A DNA stretch of 64,000 nucleotides from Cyclaneusma minus (GCA_037179335.1 JAKZHN010000018.1:186001-250000), one strand, 5' to 3'. Counted from the stretch's first letter, positions 46,201 to 58,458 are shown. The notes: generated by a model not told the origin, from the sequence alone. Program-made: numbers and translations.

Positions 46201-47515
46201 TCGACAAGAAAAAGAGCAATGCCAAAACGATGGTCCACGAGCAAGCTGAGGAATCCGAAGACGAGTACGCTGGACTTGGAGGTGCTAGTGATGATGACAG
46301 TGGTGACGAGAACGATGCTGATGTTCGGGAAATGATTGACGACGAGGCTGGGAAGGAGGCCGATCAAAGGCAAATTGCTGCGTTTTTCGCGTAAGTCTCA
46401 CAACTCATCTTTGGATATGGACAAGGCGCTAACAAACATACAGTGACAAAGAGCGGGCAAACGATGAAAAGCAAGTCCAGAAGCTCTATCGTGATATCAC
46501 GAATGGTATGCTTCGACGTAAACGCGGCGCAGACTACTCGCTTTCAGACTCGGACGATGACGGAGAAGCTCGCCGTCGACGAAAGCGCAAAGAGTTTGCT
46601 AAGATGCGCAAGGCATTGTTGGCAGACGAGCGGATCGGAAAGATTGCCGAGAATCCAAAGAGGCTCGCGTTTCTGCGTGCTATTGAGGATAGGGATGACG
46701 AAGATGAAATGGACTTCCTTGATGAGCGTGTGGAGGAAGAAGAGAGCCAGTCGCAGTCCCAGTCCGAGTCCCAGAATGCCGATGCAATGCAGGTTCCTAA
46801 TAGCCAACCTGATACAAGCATGCCTCCTCCACCAAAACGCAAGCGCCAGGACAGCGATCAGGTACCTGCTCGACCTCCGCCTCATATGCGACGTACCCAG
46901 GGAGACAAACGACCGTCCAACCTATCCGAGATCCGAGAGTCCCTCTCTAGCTTAATTGAGGAACCCAACGTCCAGATCGCCGACTCATATCCAGACGGCG
47001 ATTCCGAAGAATCAGACAACGACGATCAAGACGGACATGCTTCGGAAGGCGTTCCAGAGAAAGAAAACCGTGGCTCGTTTGCACCACGCAGACGTCCTGG
47101 CTCCACCTCAGTCGTTGACCGTATCTCGCTGAAGCGTGAAGGCTCATCCACCACCACCTCCAACAGCACGAAACTCGCATTTGCCGTGCACTCGGCGAAT
47201 ACGGGCTTCAAAGTCCCTGCGCTGCTGAGAAGAGCCACGACCAACAACTCGATGGTCTCCAACGTATCGAATGGATCTACTTCTACAGCGCATCGAAGTG
47301 TCAATGGAGGCATCTCAGCTGGTGGCTTTGGGGACGAGACGAAGATCAAGCGTGGTGGAGGAAAGAATAGTGGAGTGAATGCGTTCAAGAGGGATAGTGA
47401 GAGAAGGAAGGTCGTGGAGGAGAGCGAGAAGAGGCGGGCCGAGAAGCGGTTTAAGGGGGCTGAGGGTAGGAGGAAGCTGGTCGGTGAGTTCTTCGGTGGT
47501 GGGAAATTCGAGTGA
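43293..47515 (+). CDS. MRC1: Replication checkpoint mediator Mrc1/Claspin
   Basis: Exons 43293-46390 and 46444-47515 (53-bp intron, GTAAGT...TACAG) give 1,389 residues. Mrc1 travels with the replisome, couples polymerase to helicase and relays Mec1/ATR signals to the Rad53/Cds1 kinase. The protein is very acidic and largely disordered with many SQ/TQ sites (for example TQTQ, SQDQ-like clusters) for ATR phosphorylation. The conserved Mrc1 block lies near residues 283-330 (KASKRALEEMHRETQRLSRN, then KKKITKASLFARFNY). Acidic KEKE-type repeats occupy residues ~600-720. The second exon continues with RDITNGMLRRKRG and ends in a basic tail (EFFGGGKFE). The join A|DKERANDEKQ is exact. Confidence 0.92.
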
Positions 47516-48952
47516 GTTGATGTTTCCAGTTGATCGGGTCTGTTGGTATCGGGAGTCTCATGCCGGTGTTGTTGACCGCATTGCATTCACGAAATGGGAG
47601 TTATTGGACACACAAAGCCGCAAAGGAGCGGGTTACGTTTCCAATACAAGGCAGTACTAGGTATTAGGGTACTCTAATGAATATTCTGCTGTTCTTCACT
47701 CGGGATATTCGCAGTCGCTTAGGAGATTCACAGTCACTTGGGATATTCACAATCACTTGGGATTTTTGAGGTCACGTGGATTATTCACTTGGAATATATA
47801 CATCGACTCAACGCGGAAGGTGGTTTGATGGTCGACCTACAATTTACGATCAGGAGCCTGAAGGAGAACAACGACAATCTTTACACAAAATGAAGGTATT
47901 CCCAAAACCGCACAACATCTACTTTCAGCGACGTCTCCATTAACCAATCAGCCTCTGGTAGTACAAAGCCATCTCCCCGCACCGAAACCATGTCTCCCCT
48001 TTCCCCGGTCGATTGTCGTACCGGGCAAAGCCGGACTGGTCTCGGATGACCAAAGCCGAGGTCCACCTGCCGATCAGCATCGAAAATCTAGTAGACTTTC
48101 ACGAGCCGCGACTCGCAAAAGCTATGATGATGCCAACCACTTCGAGTCTCTCTTCACATGTCATGATGCGCAGTCGTCCCAAAGCGGCAGTATGCAGTAC
48201 TCGAAGGGCTGAACGTGCGAGACAGTTACTGCAGGCCAGATGTCGACGCCATCCCCGTCTGTCCGTTCCATGTTTCCTTTCACATGCTTGATGGATATTG
48301 CTCACATTTGAAAAAGTCGCGTGCACATAGATCAGAGGAATACTTCAAGAGTATGTCAAGGTCTGGTTTTTTTATTCAACTCTCCAGTGGACCAGTTCTT
48401 CGAGCTCTTGCAAGTATAGGAAATGTTAGCTCATGGCCAGGAGTAAAAGCGACCACTTCATCTGGATCTCATAAAGTCGGGATAAACTCTTTCGCGTGCA
48501 TCACCAGAGCCGCTCGAAACTGGAGATCGTGGGGAAGTCAAGTGCCGCTAGATCGGACCCCACCAATCACGCCTCGGCACAGCGACCTCCATCATCCCTC
48601 CAGCCTTTGGGCCGAGAGCTAAACCATGCTAAAGCATTGCTTCCTATGGCTAGACGCTGAGAACGCGGTCCATTCGCTGAAACTCCTTTACCTCGGAATG
48701 ATGAAATGGCTATGGTGCTTCATGTTGTTACCTCATCAAGCGTAGGCCTATGACTGGATGGTCTTCCGAGGGAGTTGTGAGTAAGAGCTTGTTCTCAAGC
48801 TTGTGCCTTTCTTTCTGCTGCTTCTTCTTCCTACTCTTGCTTTCTCTCCTTGCCATTTACCAGAAGTTCTGTTCTGGATTTGACTGCTTTTGTTTGCTTG
48901 TTTGCATGACCACATCACTACCTAACCTGAACTCACTTGGAATCTCGACATC
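47516..48952. other. Intergenic region MRC1-ICL1
   Basis: 1.4 kb with no supported gene. A short degenerate repeat array lies near 47.7 kb. The ICL1-proximal part is CT-rich (48,800-48,860), as expected for a strong fungal promoter. Confidence 0.5.
47698..47802. repeat. Degenerate ~19-20-bp repeat array
   Basis: About five loose units of the type GGGATATTCACAGTCACTT follow one another. The core resembles the arrays near 12.7 kb and 58.6 kb. Confidence 0.6.
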
Positions 48953-50916
48953 ATGTCTGGTAAAATGAACAATGTGGCGGTGGACCCCGCATACGAGGAC
49001 AAGCAGTTCGCCGACGAGGTTGCTGCTGTCAAGCAGTGGTGGCAAGACTCGAGATGGAGATATACCAAGCGACCTTTCACTGCCGAGCAGATTGTGTCTA
49101 AGAGAGGCAATCTGACAATCCAGTACCCGAGCAATGTTCAATCCAAGAAGCTGTGGAAGATACTAGAGGGCAGGTTCAAGGTAATGCTCATGTGTCTGTT
49201 CAGCTTTCTCAATTGGCACGATTTGCTAACTTGCGGATCTTTAGGACAAGGATGCTAGCTTTACCTATGGATGCTTGGAGCCTACAATGTTGACCCAGAT
49301 GGCCAAGTATCTCGATACTGTCTATGTCTCCGGCTGGCAATCATCATCGACGGCTTCATCGACCGATGAGCCTGGCCCAGATCTTGCAGATTACCCCTAT
49401 GTACGTCTTTCTCCCCCCTTATGTACCATTGCCAGAAACTGACAAGACCTGCCAGACAACCGTACCCAACAAAGTCGGTCAACTCTTCATGTGCCAGCTT
49501 TTCCACGACCGCAAGCAACGCGAGGAACGTCTTCGAATCCCCAAGGCCAGCCGCGCCTCAGCAGCTAACATTGACTACTTGCGCCCTATCATCGCAGATG
49601 CAGACACTGGCCACGGCGGTCTCACCGCGATCATGAAATTGACTAAGCTTTTCGTTGAAAAAGGAGCTGCTGGTATTCACATCGAAGACCAAGCTCCTGG
49701 AACCAAGAAGTGCGGCCACATGGCTGGAAAAGTGCTTGTTCCCATCAGCGAGCACATCGGCCGTCTGGTAGCCATCCGCGCCCAAGCCGACATCATGGGT
49801 AAGTAAAGCTCAAACAATCCTATCCATACCTTGCCCTCCCTTGGAATCCTCCTCTAACAAAGCTCTTTCCGCACAGGTTCCGACCTCTTAGCCGTAGCAC
49901 GCACCGACGCCGAAGCCGCCACGCTCATAACCAGCACCATCGACCCCCGCGACCACTCCTACATAATGGGCATGACCAACCCCGCGCTCCAACCCCTCGT
50001 CGACCTCATGCACGCCGCCGAGCAAGCCAGCAAGTCCGGCCCCGAACTCCAAGCCATCGAAGACCAATGGCTCGCGCAAGCCGGCGTCAAGCTCTTCAAA
50101 GACGCCGTCATCGACACCATCAACGCGGGCGTGCACGTCAACAAGAAAGACCTGATCTCGCAATTCGTCGCCGCTTCCAAAGGCAAGAGTTTGTCTGAGC
50201 AAAAGGCTATTGCGAAGGGCATTACGGGTGTCGATATCTTCTTTGATTGGGATAGCTGTAGGACGAGGGAGGGATATTATCGGTTGCAGGGGGGCTGTGA
50301 GTGTGCGATTAATCGCGCGGTGGCGTATGCGCCGTTTGCGGATGCGATTTGGATGGAGAGTAAATTGCCTGATTTTAAGCAGGCGGAGGAGTTTGCGAAG
50401 GGCGTGCATGCTGTTTGGCCGGAGCAGAAGTACGATTTACCCCTTTTTCTTGGTGCCCTCTAGCCCCTATTCTCCTTCCCACTCCCTACTGACTAGCCTC
50501 TTGGGCTATTTGCGTCTTTCTTGGCCACATTTGCTGACTTCACCTCCCACAAAACCAGACTAGCCTACAACCTCTCTCCCTCCTTCAACTGGAAGTCCGC
50601 GATGCCGCGCGCCGAGCAAGAAACCTACATTGCGCGTCTTTCCAAGCTGGGATACTGCTGGCAATTCATCACGCTCGCCGGTCTCCACACCACGGCGCTC
50701 ATTTCTGATCAGTTTGCCAAGGCGTATGCTAAGCAGGGAATGAGGGCTTATGGAGAGCTGGTGCAGGAACCTGAGATGGAGGGCAAGGTCGATGTGGTTA
50801 CGCATCAGAAGTGGAGTGGCGCGAATTATGTGGATGAGTTGCTGAGGATGGTGCAGGGTGGTGTGAGTTCGACGAGTGCGATGGGGAAGGGGGTTACGGA
50901 GGATCAGTTTCATTAA
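48953..50916 (+). CDS. ICL1: Isocitrate lyase
   Basis: Five exons, 48953-49180, 49245-49400, 49456-49798, 49877-50429 and 50559-50916, total 1,638 nt (545 residues, normal for fungi). The enzyme cleaves isocitrate to succinate and glyoxylate in the glyoxylate cycle, needed on acetate, fatty acids and often for plant infection. The catalytic signature KKCGHM has its cysteine at residue 214. ADADTGHGGLTAIMK (substrate/Mg binding), VARTDAEAATLI, and SPSFNWKSAM with LAGLHTTALIS are all present. The N-terminus (EVAAVKQWWQDSRWRYTKRP) and the C-terminus TEDQFH match fungal enzymes. There is no SKL-type PTS1. All exon joins are in frame. It would normally be induced by C2 compounds and repressed by glucose. 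Confidence 0.96.
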
Positions 50917-51430
50917 GGGGGGTGTCATGGCGGTGGGGGTGGTGATGTGCTGTGGGGCGGGTTGATGCGGTTGGTTCGCATGCTTGGGAACTTGGAAACA
51001 ACTTGGGGGGGTGTTGCGGAATGGGTGGGAAGGAAACATGTTTGGATTTTTGCAGAAGGGCAAGAAAGGTGATAAGTTTGCTATTTTTCGTGAATTCTAC
51101 GAGTATGACTACCTGTTTGCGAACAACAAACAGCACTTTCGTGCTTCAATGAACCATGTGACCGAGTGGTGAGTTTGTGACTTGGCACCAGGTGTCTGAA
51201 AACTATTTCCTTTCCGTTTCTCTCATTTGCCTAGTACGCTCAATTGATCGGTTTGCGCACGCTTTACACCAGTGCCAGATTTCTTTAATCTCTCTCCGTC
51301 AACGTGTCTTGCCATTCTAGCTCTATATAAGGTCTCCTTCTTTCCAGGAGTCCAGCTGAGGTGTAAACTGTTACGACAAACTTGATGGCCAGCTGATAGC
51401 TGTTCCTTTCACACATATATATCTACATTC

Positions 51431-51919
51431 ATGATCGATTCTCTATTTTTCCTTTTCATAATCCAATTTTCAATTGACGACAGACTCTGGCTTCCCATCG
51501 TTGCCAGGACCCCGGTCAGCCATTTGGCACGAAGTTGGGTCCTGTCCTCTATGTACCCAGGCGAATTTGTGGAACTCCTGCTGACGTTATACAGCCGCTC
51601 CTTCGAGGGCTATGGTTGGGAGGGCGATGGGGAAAAGGCCTTTGAGGAGTGGAACAAGCACAAGTCGAGCCGCACCGTCATCTCTTTGAATTGTTTTCCC
51701 CAAGAAAACCAAAGCGACTTTGTCGAGATAGGGAATAACACCCTGCAAAAAAAGGGTAAGTCGGGGCTGGAAAAGTACCAGTCCCGCATGGAGGATGTCG
51801 GTAAGCTCATTGAAAAGCTTGCTCAAAAGAATCACGAGAAGGATCTGGAAGACCCTCGTTTGAATCGCCACAATTTTGAGTACAGGAAACTCCGAGCGAG
51901 TCTGGGGAGGCTACCATGA
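51431..51919 (+). CDS. Possible small hypothetical protein
   Basis: An ATG-to-stop frame of 162 residues. The second half is charged and helical (GLEKYQSRMEDVGKLIEKLA, then DPRLNRHNFEYRKLRASLGR) and looks more protein-like than random. The first ~35 residues are hydrophobic and may not belong. No family is recognised, no introns are evident and expression is unknown. It could equally be the last exon of a decayed gene. Confidence 0.3.
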   Translation: MIDSLFFLFIIQFSIDDRLWLPIVARTPVSHLARSWVLSSMYPGEFVELLLTLYSRSFEGYGWEGDGEKAFEEWNKHKSSRTVISLNCFPQENQSDFVEIGNNTLQKKGKSGLEKYQSRMEDVGKLIEKLAQKNHEKDLEDPRLNRHNFEYRKLRASLGRLP

Positions 51920-52543
51920 AATATCTCTGTTGATAAACTACAATATCCCGGGCTATGGCTTTTTCCTCGGTGGTCTGTACCACGAGAGTATACAAGAAAT
52001 TTGTATTGCAAGACCTCGAGGAACAAGAGTCCTCGTACTCATACTTATTGGGTTGTGAATGCTTGTATACTGAATTAGACCTATTCAAAACTATTATACT
52101 CAAGAGGTGGTTCTTTCATGCTACTGATGCCGAAGTCCAGTGGGCGGCGGTCAACACGGCTAACGACATACGGCTGCAAACGGGGGAATAGCAAACGCGA
52201 GCCACCACTTCTCGAGTCTCAACATTGCATTTCGAAGAATCATAGACCGCTAATACATTACGAGAACCATACAGCTTCACGACTGACGTTCGTGAGCTTC
52301 AAATCAGTATCGGAGTGTGAAAGGCTACAATTTACTTTCTTCAATAATACAACTACATCGCTTGTTGTTCCACACTAATCGAACCAGAAACTTGGAAAAG
52401 CGGGTCTGGTCTCCATTATAATTTCTAACCCTCTTCAAATTGAGGTTCCTCGTCTTCTTCAGTTCCTATTCGTAAAAAAGAAAGCTATCCAGTCCTCCTC
52501 TTTCACAACATCCGCGGCGCGCTATATGGTGACCCAATGCGCG

Positions 52544-52577
52544 GCTTCACACGTAGCTTCACACGTAGCTTCACACT
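52544..52577. repeat. 12-bp near-perfect triplicate
   Basis: GCTTCACACGTA twice, then GCTTCACACT, upstream of the oxygenase gene. Confidence 0.7.
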
Positions 52578-52818
52578 CGAGCTCCTTCACCCATTTCTTC
52601 GCCTTCTTCTGTGTCCTCTCCGCAACCCTCGCTTAGCACATGGGCTTGAGCCGCTAGCGGGACAACATTTTCTACAAGCGAGCTTCTAAGACCTCCTCTT
52701 ACTCTCTCTCTACACTCTCCACTGACTCCTTTGGCTCACCAGTGGCTCAAATCAACCAAACACTGGTCATTTCCACAACCCTTAGCAGCGCAATTTCCAC
52801 CAAAACCCTGCCGGCAAC

Positions 52819-54881
52819 ATGCCATTTCTACGCGCCGATGCACCGGCACATGTACCTGACGCCGAGACACTCGAGGTGCTTTTAAGCGCACAAGATGATA
52901 GGTCCCGATTAAAGAAGAAGAAGAAGACATTCCAACAGCTGAGCGACGAGGAACGGGCGAAGACCGGCATAATCATATATGGCAAACGCAACGATAATAT
53001 CCCCGGCAATAATGGGGAATATACCACTTTTGGGCTGGTAACGTGGCACACCCGAATGACTACAGAATGGTAAGCCTTAACCATGACCAATCGAAATGAA
53101 ATCATTGAACTAACAAAATATTACCAGCTCGATATTCTGCCTCCGCTCTTCAAAGCGCTTCAAGCCAAAGCTGTAGCAGACACCCAAGCTGTAAGAGATA
53201 TTCGGGCGCTCTTGACCAAGATACCTACGACGGATGTCATATCTCTGGCGCGGAATTCCTCAACCAACAACAAATTCCATATCCTCGCCGATACACCAGA
53301 AGAGACTGTGGTCACCTTCTCTCTCGGTGGCCATAGTGTACGGCTCATCTGCGCAAAAGACTTGGACAAAGATATCAAGACGTCTTACAGTAACGCCAAG
53401 AGGTCCAAGGACGCTGAATCGAAGGCGGACCAAGTATTTGACGAGCCGGCAATGTCAACGGAAACCCAGCAGCTGTTGATGGCTCGTTTAATGAAAGAAC
53501 GGACCAGCATGATGACAGCTGAAGAGAGAGAGGCTTACGTCTCTGGGAAAGACTCCCTCTCGAAATTGCGTTCAAATGCGCAGGAGAAGTTCTGGCTAGG
53601 CATGACCAAAGCCGAACGGACTGCCACCCGCAACGCAGCACTGAACCTCGAATCGCAGACTCAACTCAAGGAATACTTACGTCTCATCGAGGCAAACTGG
53701 AGCCGCGGATGGAACAACGGACGCTTTGATGTAGACTACTTCTTCCAGTATGTCAGAGACGAAGCTGCCGCGGAACAGGTCTGGGAACTTGTGGAGGAAG
53801 ACATCTTGGTGGTCACGGACAAGCACAAACAAGTGGTTTTTGCAAACATCGAAAATTTGGCACAACTTCTGTTTCGACAAGATGGAACGGATTTATTCGT
53901 GAGAATTCTCGACCTCTGGTCTTTCTTTGCAGTTATGCCGGCGCCCGAGGCGAAGAGACATGTCATAGATGATTACATCCGGAAACTTCACCCGGAACTC
54001 GATCTTTCCAAGGCAACTCTGCAAAATCTGTACAAAGCCAAGATGGCAGTTAGTCACTACGGAAGCTGGGCGCCGATGGGCAGGGCAAATGGGAAGTTCC
54101 TCGTGAAGACGTTGGACTCTCGATTCGGCAAGACCGCCAATGATCAACCGTACGGCCCAGCGCTGTTTGAAGAAGGCCCTGTGAACTTTTGCAACTCGGC
54201 CCTTGCCAAAGCTTGCGAGCTGATCAGATTTCTGGTCGAGCCATTAGACCCCGCATATTACCAGGAGGCACTGAAAATCGTGGCGCAAGTTCCTGAGTCC
54301 CAAAAGTGCAAGTTCACGGAGAATGATTTTGTGGGTCTAATAGCTATGGGTGTGAATGCTTACACCCAACGGCATCGGGATACTAACGATATCCACGGAG
54401 GGCTTGCCGGTTTAGTGACGCTGGGTAACTACGAAGGCAAGCTTGAAACTCCTAAGTCATGATTCAGAAATCGAGGAAGCTTACACTTAGGTATCTAGGC
54501 GGCAATCTTTGCATTCCTCAACTTGGTCTCAAAGTGCCCTACAAGCCCGGCGCTACAGCAATTATCCGCGGCGACAACCTCTACCACTTGGTCCAAGACT
54601 TCAAACCACAACGGTACTTTCTTGTCGGAACCTGCCATGAGAGCATGAAGAAATTTGCCCAAAGGCAAAGCGAGGAGGGAAATGAGAACAAGGGGCAGGA
54701 AGAAGATGACGAAGCCTATTCAGCTTGCTCGGATGATTCAGATTATGACCCGATGAGCAAGACTTGCGTAAACCGGAAAGGAGACGATGAGGACAAGGAT
54801 ATCGAGTGGACGAACGGTTTGATCCACGGCCCCGGCGCACTCTGGCATAGTTCAGACGAGAGCTCGGGCCCCGAGGAGTGA
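52819..54881 (+). CDS. Putative 2-oxoglutarate/Fe(II) oxygenase (DSBH)
   Basis: Exons 52819-53037, 53128-54436 and 54499-54881 total 1,911 nt (636 residues). The long N-terminal region is charged and helical. The C-terminal domain looks like a double-stranded beta-helix oxygenase: H489-R-D491 in TQRHRDTNDIHGGLAGLV, then LGNYEGGNLCIPQLG, YKPGATAIIRGD, distal H539 (NLYHLVQD) and R548 (FKPQRYFLV). That is the HxD...H...R set for Fe(II) and 2-oxoglutarate. The second intron uses a GC donor (GAAG|GCAAGC) and CTAG acceptor and restores NYEGGNL exactly. The first intron uses GTAACG; the stronger GTAAGC at 53070 would break the frame. It resembles TET/JBP-like or other fungal 2OG oxygenases; substrate unknown. 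The C-terminal tail is acidic. Confidence 0.68.
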
Positions 54882-55373
54882 TTTCTCTAAGGCCCCATAT
54901 CTACCTCACTCCGTTGTATTTGCTACTTAAACAATTTAGCATGGAATTAGGAATAGAAAATGCACAAGTTATGGGATTCGTGACTTCCGCATGGTACAGT
55001 GGGATGAGAAAAATCCGTGGATTCGGCTCACAGTCTGCAGGGAATCCAGAATATCCCCGAACGAGTGGAAACGGCCCAATTGATTGGAAGTGACAGGCCC
55101 CAGGAAATACAGTGATGATGTTTTTCAGGTTCTTGACTGAGACAGCCCTGCCAGCGGGTGAAAACAAACTAACCTTGAAGATCCGCTGCTCTAAACACCA
55201 TCACGAAAAAGCTCTCCTTGAGGACATCATGCTTTTGATACCAAATGGTCTTACTACCAGACTGGGGACAAATTAGCAGTAAACCCATTTGAGACATACA
55301 CGGAATACGAGGCAGTTCAGTCTTATTTTCAAGAATAACACTGCCCCCTATCATGAGTTACCATTACTACTTT
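54882..55373. other. Convergent intergenic region
   Basis: Between the 3' ends of the oxygenase and the broken gene. No gene is seen. Confidence 0.45.
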
Positions 55374-56707
55374 TCACCTGTTCCTTCCTCTGACCTCTTC
55401 TCCTTCATCTTCCTCCTTTTTCTGACAAAGCCCAAACCCCGCGAGAATGTGAGGAAAGCAGTCATACACCCAATGGTTGTATCTTGAGAGTTCACCCGAA
55501 CTATGACCCAAGGAAAACAACAACAAGCAGTCGGCTAGCCTAGCCAAAGCCACCACCAATTTCCTACCTTCACCAGCCAGCAACTCTCCGTCCCCGAAGA
55601 ACTCGACCCCGAAGAACTCGACGGTTTTAGGACCTTTGAGAACGTGGAAGACCATGTCCACGTCCTCTCGACAAATGTTCCGGACAAATGCTTTCATCCG
55701 CTCATCTCTATCGTTTCTGTCCGCAAGCTTGTCAAGGACTCCGTCCGTGATGATGAAAGCCAGCCAGTGCAATGCAGCATCGCAAATAGCAAATAGCAAA
55801 TCTCAGTCCATCATCGCAAATATCCACCGCTTCAGCAACATCTTCGCCAGCCTCTTCCAATCCCGGCACCTTGTAATTCTCGAAACTCCACAACCGAATA
55901 AATTCGGGCTGCAGCCAGGGAAGCAAAACGGTGCAAACATTGCCATGAGCGTAGATTCTGTTCATAATAGCCTGGCAGTCCTCCTCACTAATATGGGCCT
56001 TGAAATTCGAGGAATAAAAAATGCTGAGTGCTTTCGGCTTCTCGCGGTACATTCGAAGCAAAAAGGCGGCTTGGGGACGGATCTGCTCGTCGAACATGGC
56101 TGTGGAATTCAAATCTGCCGTACCGTCAGTACCTTAACTACGTCACAATGACATGTTGCTTACCCGGCAAAGCTGAAGCTTCCCAGAGGCTGTAGACCAT
56201 CGCCATGCCCAAAGTCGAAACATCCAACTCCACAAGATCGTAGGATTCCGCATATGCAGACGGATCGAAAAGTCCTTCAACTTCCACCTGCTTGCCCTCG
56301 TCATCAAGCAAAGGGGCAATGTGGTTCAAGTCAGGATCTGTAGAGGGGTGAGTAGAGAACATACGGATCTTCCCATTCTTGTATCGGACCGGGAAATTGA
56401 CCAGTCCTTCCTCAACCTGCTCTTGGCCTTCGTCGAGCGTATGCCCCACCGGAATATGGATTAGATTGACTCCAGTAAACTGCGGTCTTTCACCATCGCT
56501 TGACTCGGTTCCAAGAGTGCTTGTGTCATCTTCATCTTTGTAACCAGAATTCAGATGGGAAAGTCGAGAGAGTGTCGAAGCTAGGAGCGCGAGGTCAGGA
56601 ATGTTGGAGGTTGGGGACCACTGCGCGGTAGTATTGCAGGTCAGGGAAATTCGAGGAGCCTGCGTGGAAGCGGAGGACTGCGAAAGGGCCTGCGCAGACG
56701 TAGACAT
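55374..56707 (-). pseudogene. Unknown gene interrupted by 7-bp duplication
   Basis: Exon 1 (56164-56707) and exon 2 (from 56114) are joined G|AT across GTAAGC...GGCAG. The frame runs through LNSTAMFDEQIRPQAAFLLR to VDICDDGLRFAICY and then leaves the good frame. The next coding-like segment, minus-strand 55374-55799 (LHWLAFIITDGVLDKLADRN, then DERMKAFVRNICREDVDMVF), is in another frame. At the switch, the plus strand reads GCAAATA GCAAATA GCAAAT (55782-55801). One extra 7-bp unit exactly accounts for the shift. No GT-AG pair there could act as an intron. It is either a recent pseudogene, a contingency-type frameshift or an assembly error. The family is unknown to me. Confidence 0.6.
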
Positions 56708-57907
56708 GTTTTTGTCAGTTGTGCAGAAATATGGGTAATTTCGCTGAATGTCTTTCAGCGCTCTCAGGCAATGGGCAGAGAAGTGAGTTCTGGGGGAAAG
56801 CGTTTCTTGGGTGGTGGCAGGGTGTATGAACTTCAGCTGAAGTAAATAGCAGCTTGAGCCAGGTTTACTCAAAGAAAACAATCACAAGCTTTCAGCCTCA
56901 AAGCGACCAAAAGAAAGCCTGTCGTTGCGTTTGCGGTTTTCCGAAATGTTTGTCACCCCCCGGACGCTGCGCAGACCTCAAGAAGTGTAATTTGTATTTC
57001 AATTCTTGTCAAGCTACTCCGATCGGACAATGCCGCGTGATTTCAAAATGCATTTTACCTCCATTGGCGTTTAGGACAAGTCAGAAAGAAGTCTAGTATT
57101 CTGGATTGTGTACTAGGAGTCGTGTGAATGACAGGACACAAGAAAGGCAGAACAGAAGCGAGAGTTTAGTAGTTGCGCTGCAAATAAGTTGAAAGGCAGT
57201 GTGGGTGAGAAGATTAGAAAGAGCGGAAGGACGAATGGAATACTTCACAGCCAATATTTCGAGGTTTTGCTCAATATTTCGGGCCGGACTCTTCCCCTGA
57301 AAGTTCCACCAATCTTTCGTCTCTCAACCTTGCAGGGTCTGAAAAGAGCAGTGCCAGTGTTATGGCCAACATCAGAAAGAAAGCCGTCGAAACTACTGCC
57401 ATGAGATGCATGTCCTGACCTACTCACCTACTGCCCAAGATGTCAGTCGTCTTCGCTGCCTCCCATATTGCTCATCGAGACACCGAGTGACTACGGCAAG
57501 AAAGAGTCTTCCACTCTAAAAACACCAAAATAGAATGAGTCCAAAGATCAACGATGTTCGGGCGCACTTGAGGACCCTGGAAACGCCTTTGGAACCACGA
57601 AGAACACCACACCGCTGGTGTGAAAGGTTTCGATCCGCCATGCTCACCCCCTTCTCGCCAGAGCCTCCCACCCGCGCAGCCTTGCCATACATAAGCCAAA
57701 TCCGCTGATTCTTTTTGAATTAGCGGTTGAAAGTCTCTTTAGCGCAATAGGTAAGTTCGTGCGCTATTGAGCCGCGAGGTTTAGATCCGTTTCCCTCAGA
57801 AAAAATATTTTTTTGAATAGCAAGTTCACCTGGTTCGAACCATTTCTTTTTGCGTTCTTTTTGCGCTTTTTTTGTGTATTTTTTTTGGAAGGCTTTTATG
57901 AGAGCAC
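56708..57907. other. Intergenic region
   Basis: 1.2 kb with no supported gene. It includes T-rich runs around 57,850-57,890 and a short inverted repeat (CAATAG...CTATTG, about 57,743-57,770). Confidence 0.45.
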
Positions 57908-58458
57908 ATGACCGAATCACGCGAGGAAGATTGGCAGCGCTGGAGCAACCGACTCGACGACGACAACGAGAAGCAGTACCACGCACCCAGTCACCACAGC
58001 TGTCCAACCCCTGCCGTCGCCTGCTTCACATCTCCAGCCCCCAATGGCACGATCTTTGCAAAGCACATCACTACTACCATGGACCTACTCGACAAACCCA
58101 CCACGGTACCAGTGCACGAAGTTCGAGATCGCCGATTCCGATGGCAAGCTTTCTCTCCCATGATCTCACTCGTCCTCTCGAACTTTCCAACATATCTCTG
58201 AATCTATGGTCCCCTACCTACTCAATCACTCACGCCCCGAATCGAATCCACACCGACGAGCCCGAACTCGACGCCGAACGATACACCTCGCGTCCCAGCC
58301 CACCAGCCCTCCACTCTTTCTTCCCCCACCCGGCTCCCTCGGCCGCAGAACGACCGTCTCTTCAAATGCGGCTTGCTTCACCGCCGGGGACGGTACTGCA
58401 AGAACCCGCCACCCCATCTCCGCTCCTCTCCATCTCAAGAATGTTGGTGGAAATCTGA
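57908..58458 (+). pseudogene. Frameshifted gene fragment, unknown
   Basis: Two overlapping frames look like one interrupted protein. The frame from ATG 57908 (MTESREEDWQRWSNRLDDDN ... VHEVRDRRFRWQAF) is coding-like to about 58155. The +1/-2 frame takes over (SHDLTRPLELSNISLNLWSP, then HAPNRIHTDEPELDAERY) to a stop at 58456-58458. The switch falls in a CT-rich run (TTTCTCTCCC near 58150-58160), and no intron fits. No family is recognised; it may be a decayed exon. Confidence 0.35.

Larger units (their letters stand above)
50917..52818. other. Intergenic region with one weak ORF
   Basis: 1.9 kb. Apart from the weak frame at 51431-51919 and a 12-bp triplicate repeat (52544-52577, GCTTCACACGTA), nothing is recognised. 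Confidence 0.45.

Noticed and set aside
53038..53127. Use of the stronger GTAAGC donor at 53070 for the oxygenase intron 1
   Set aside because: It leaves the wrong frame with the only AG available; the GTAACG donor at 53038 keeps the frame.
57735..57795. tRNA-like A box (TAGCGCAATAGG) and B-box-like GGTTTAGATCC
   Set aside because: Acceptor, anticodon and T stems cannot be paired; the sequence instead forms a simple short hairpin.
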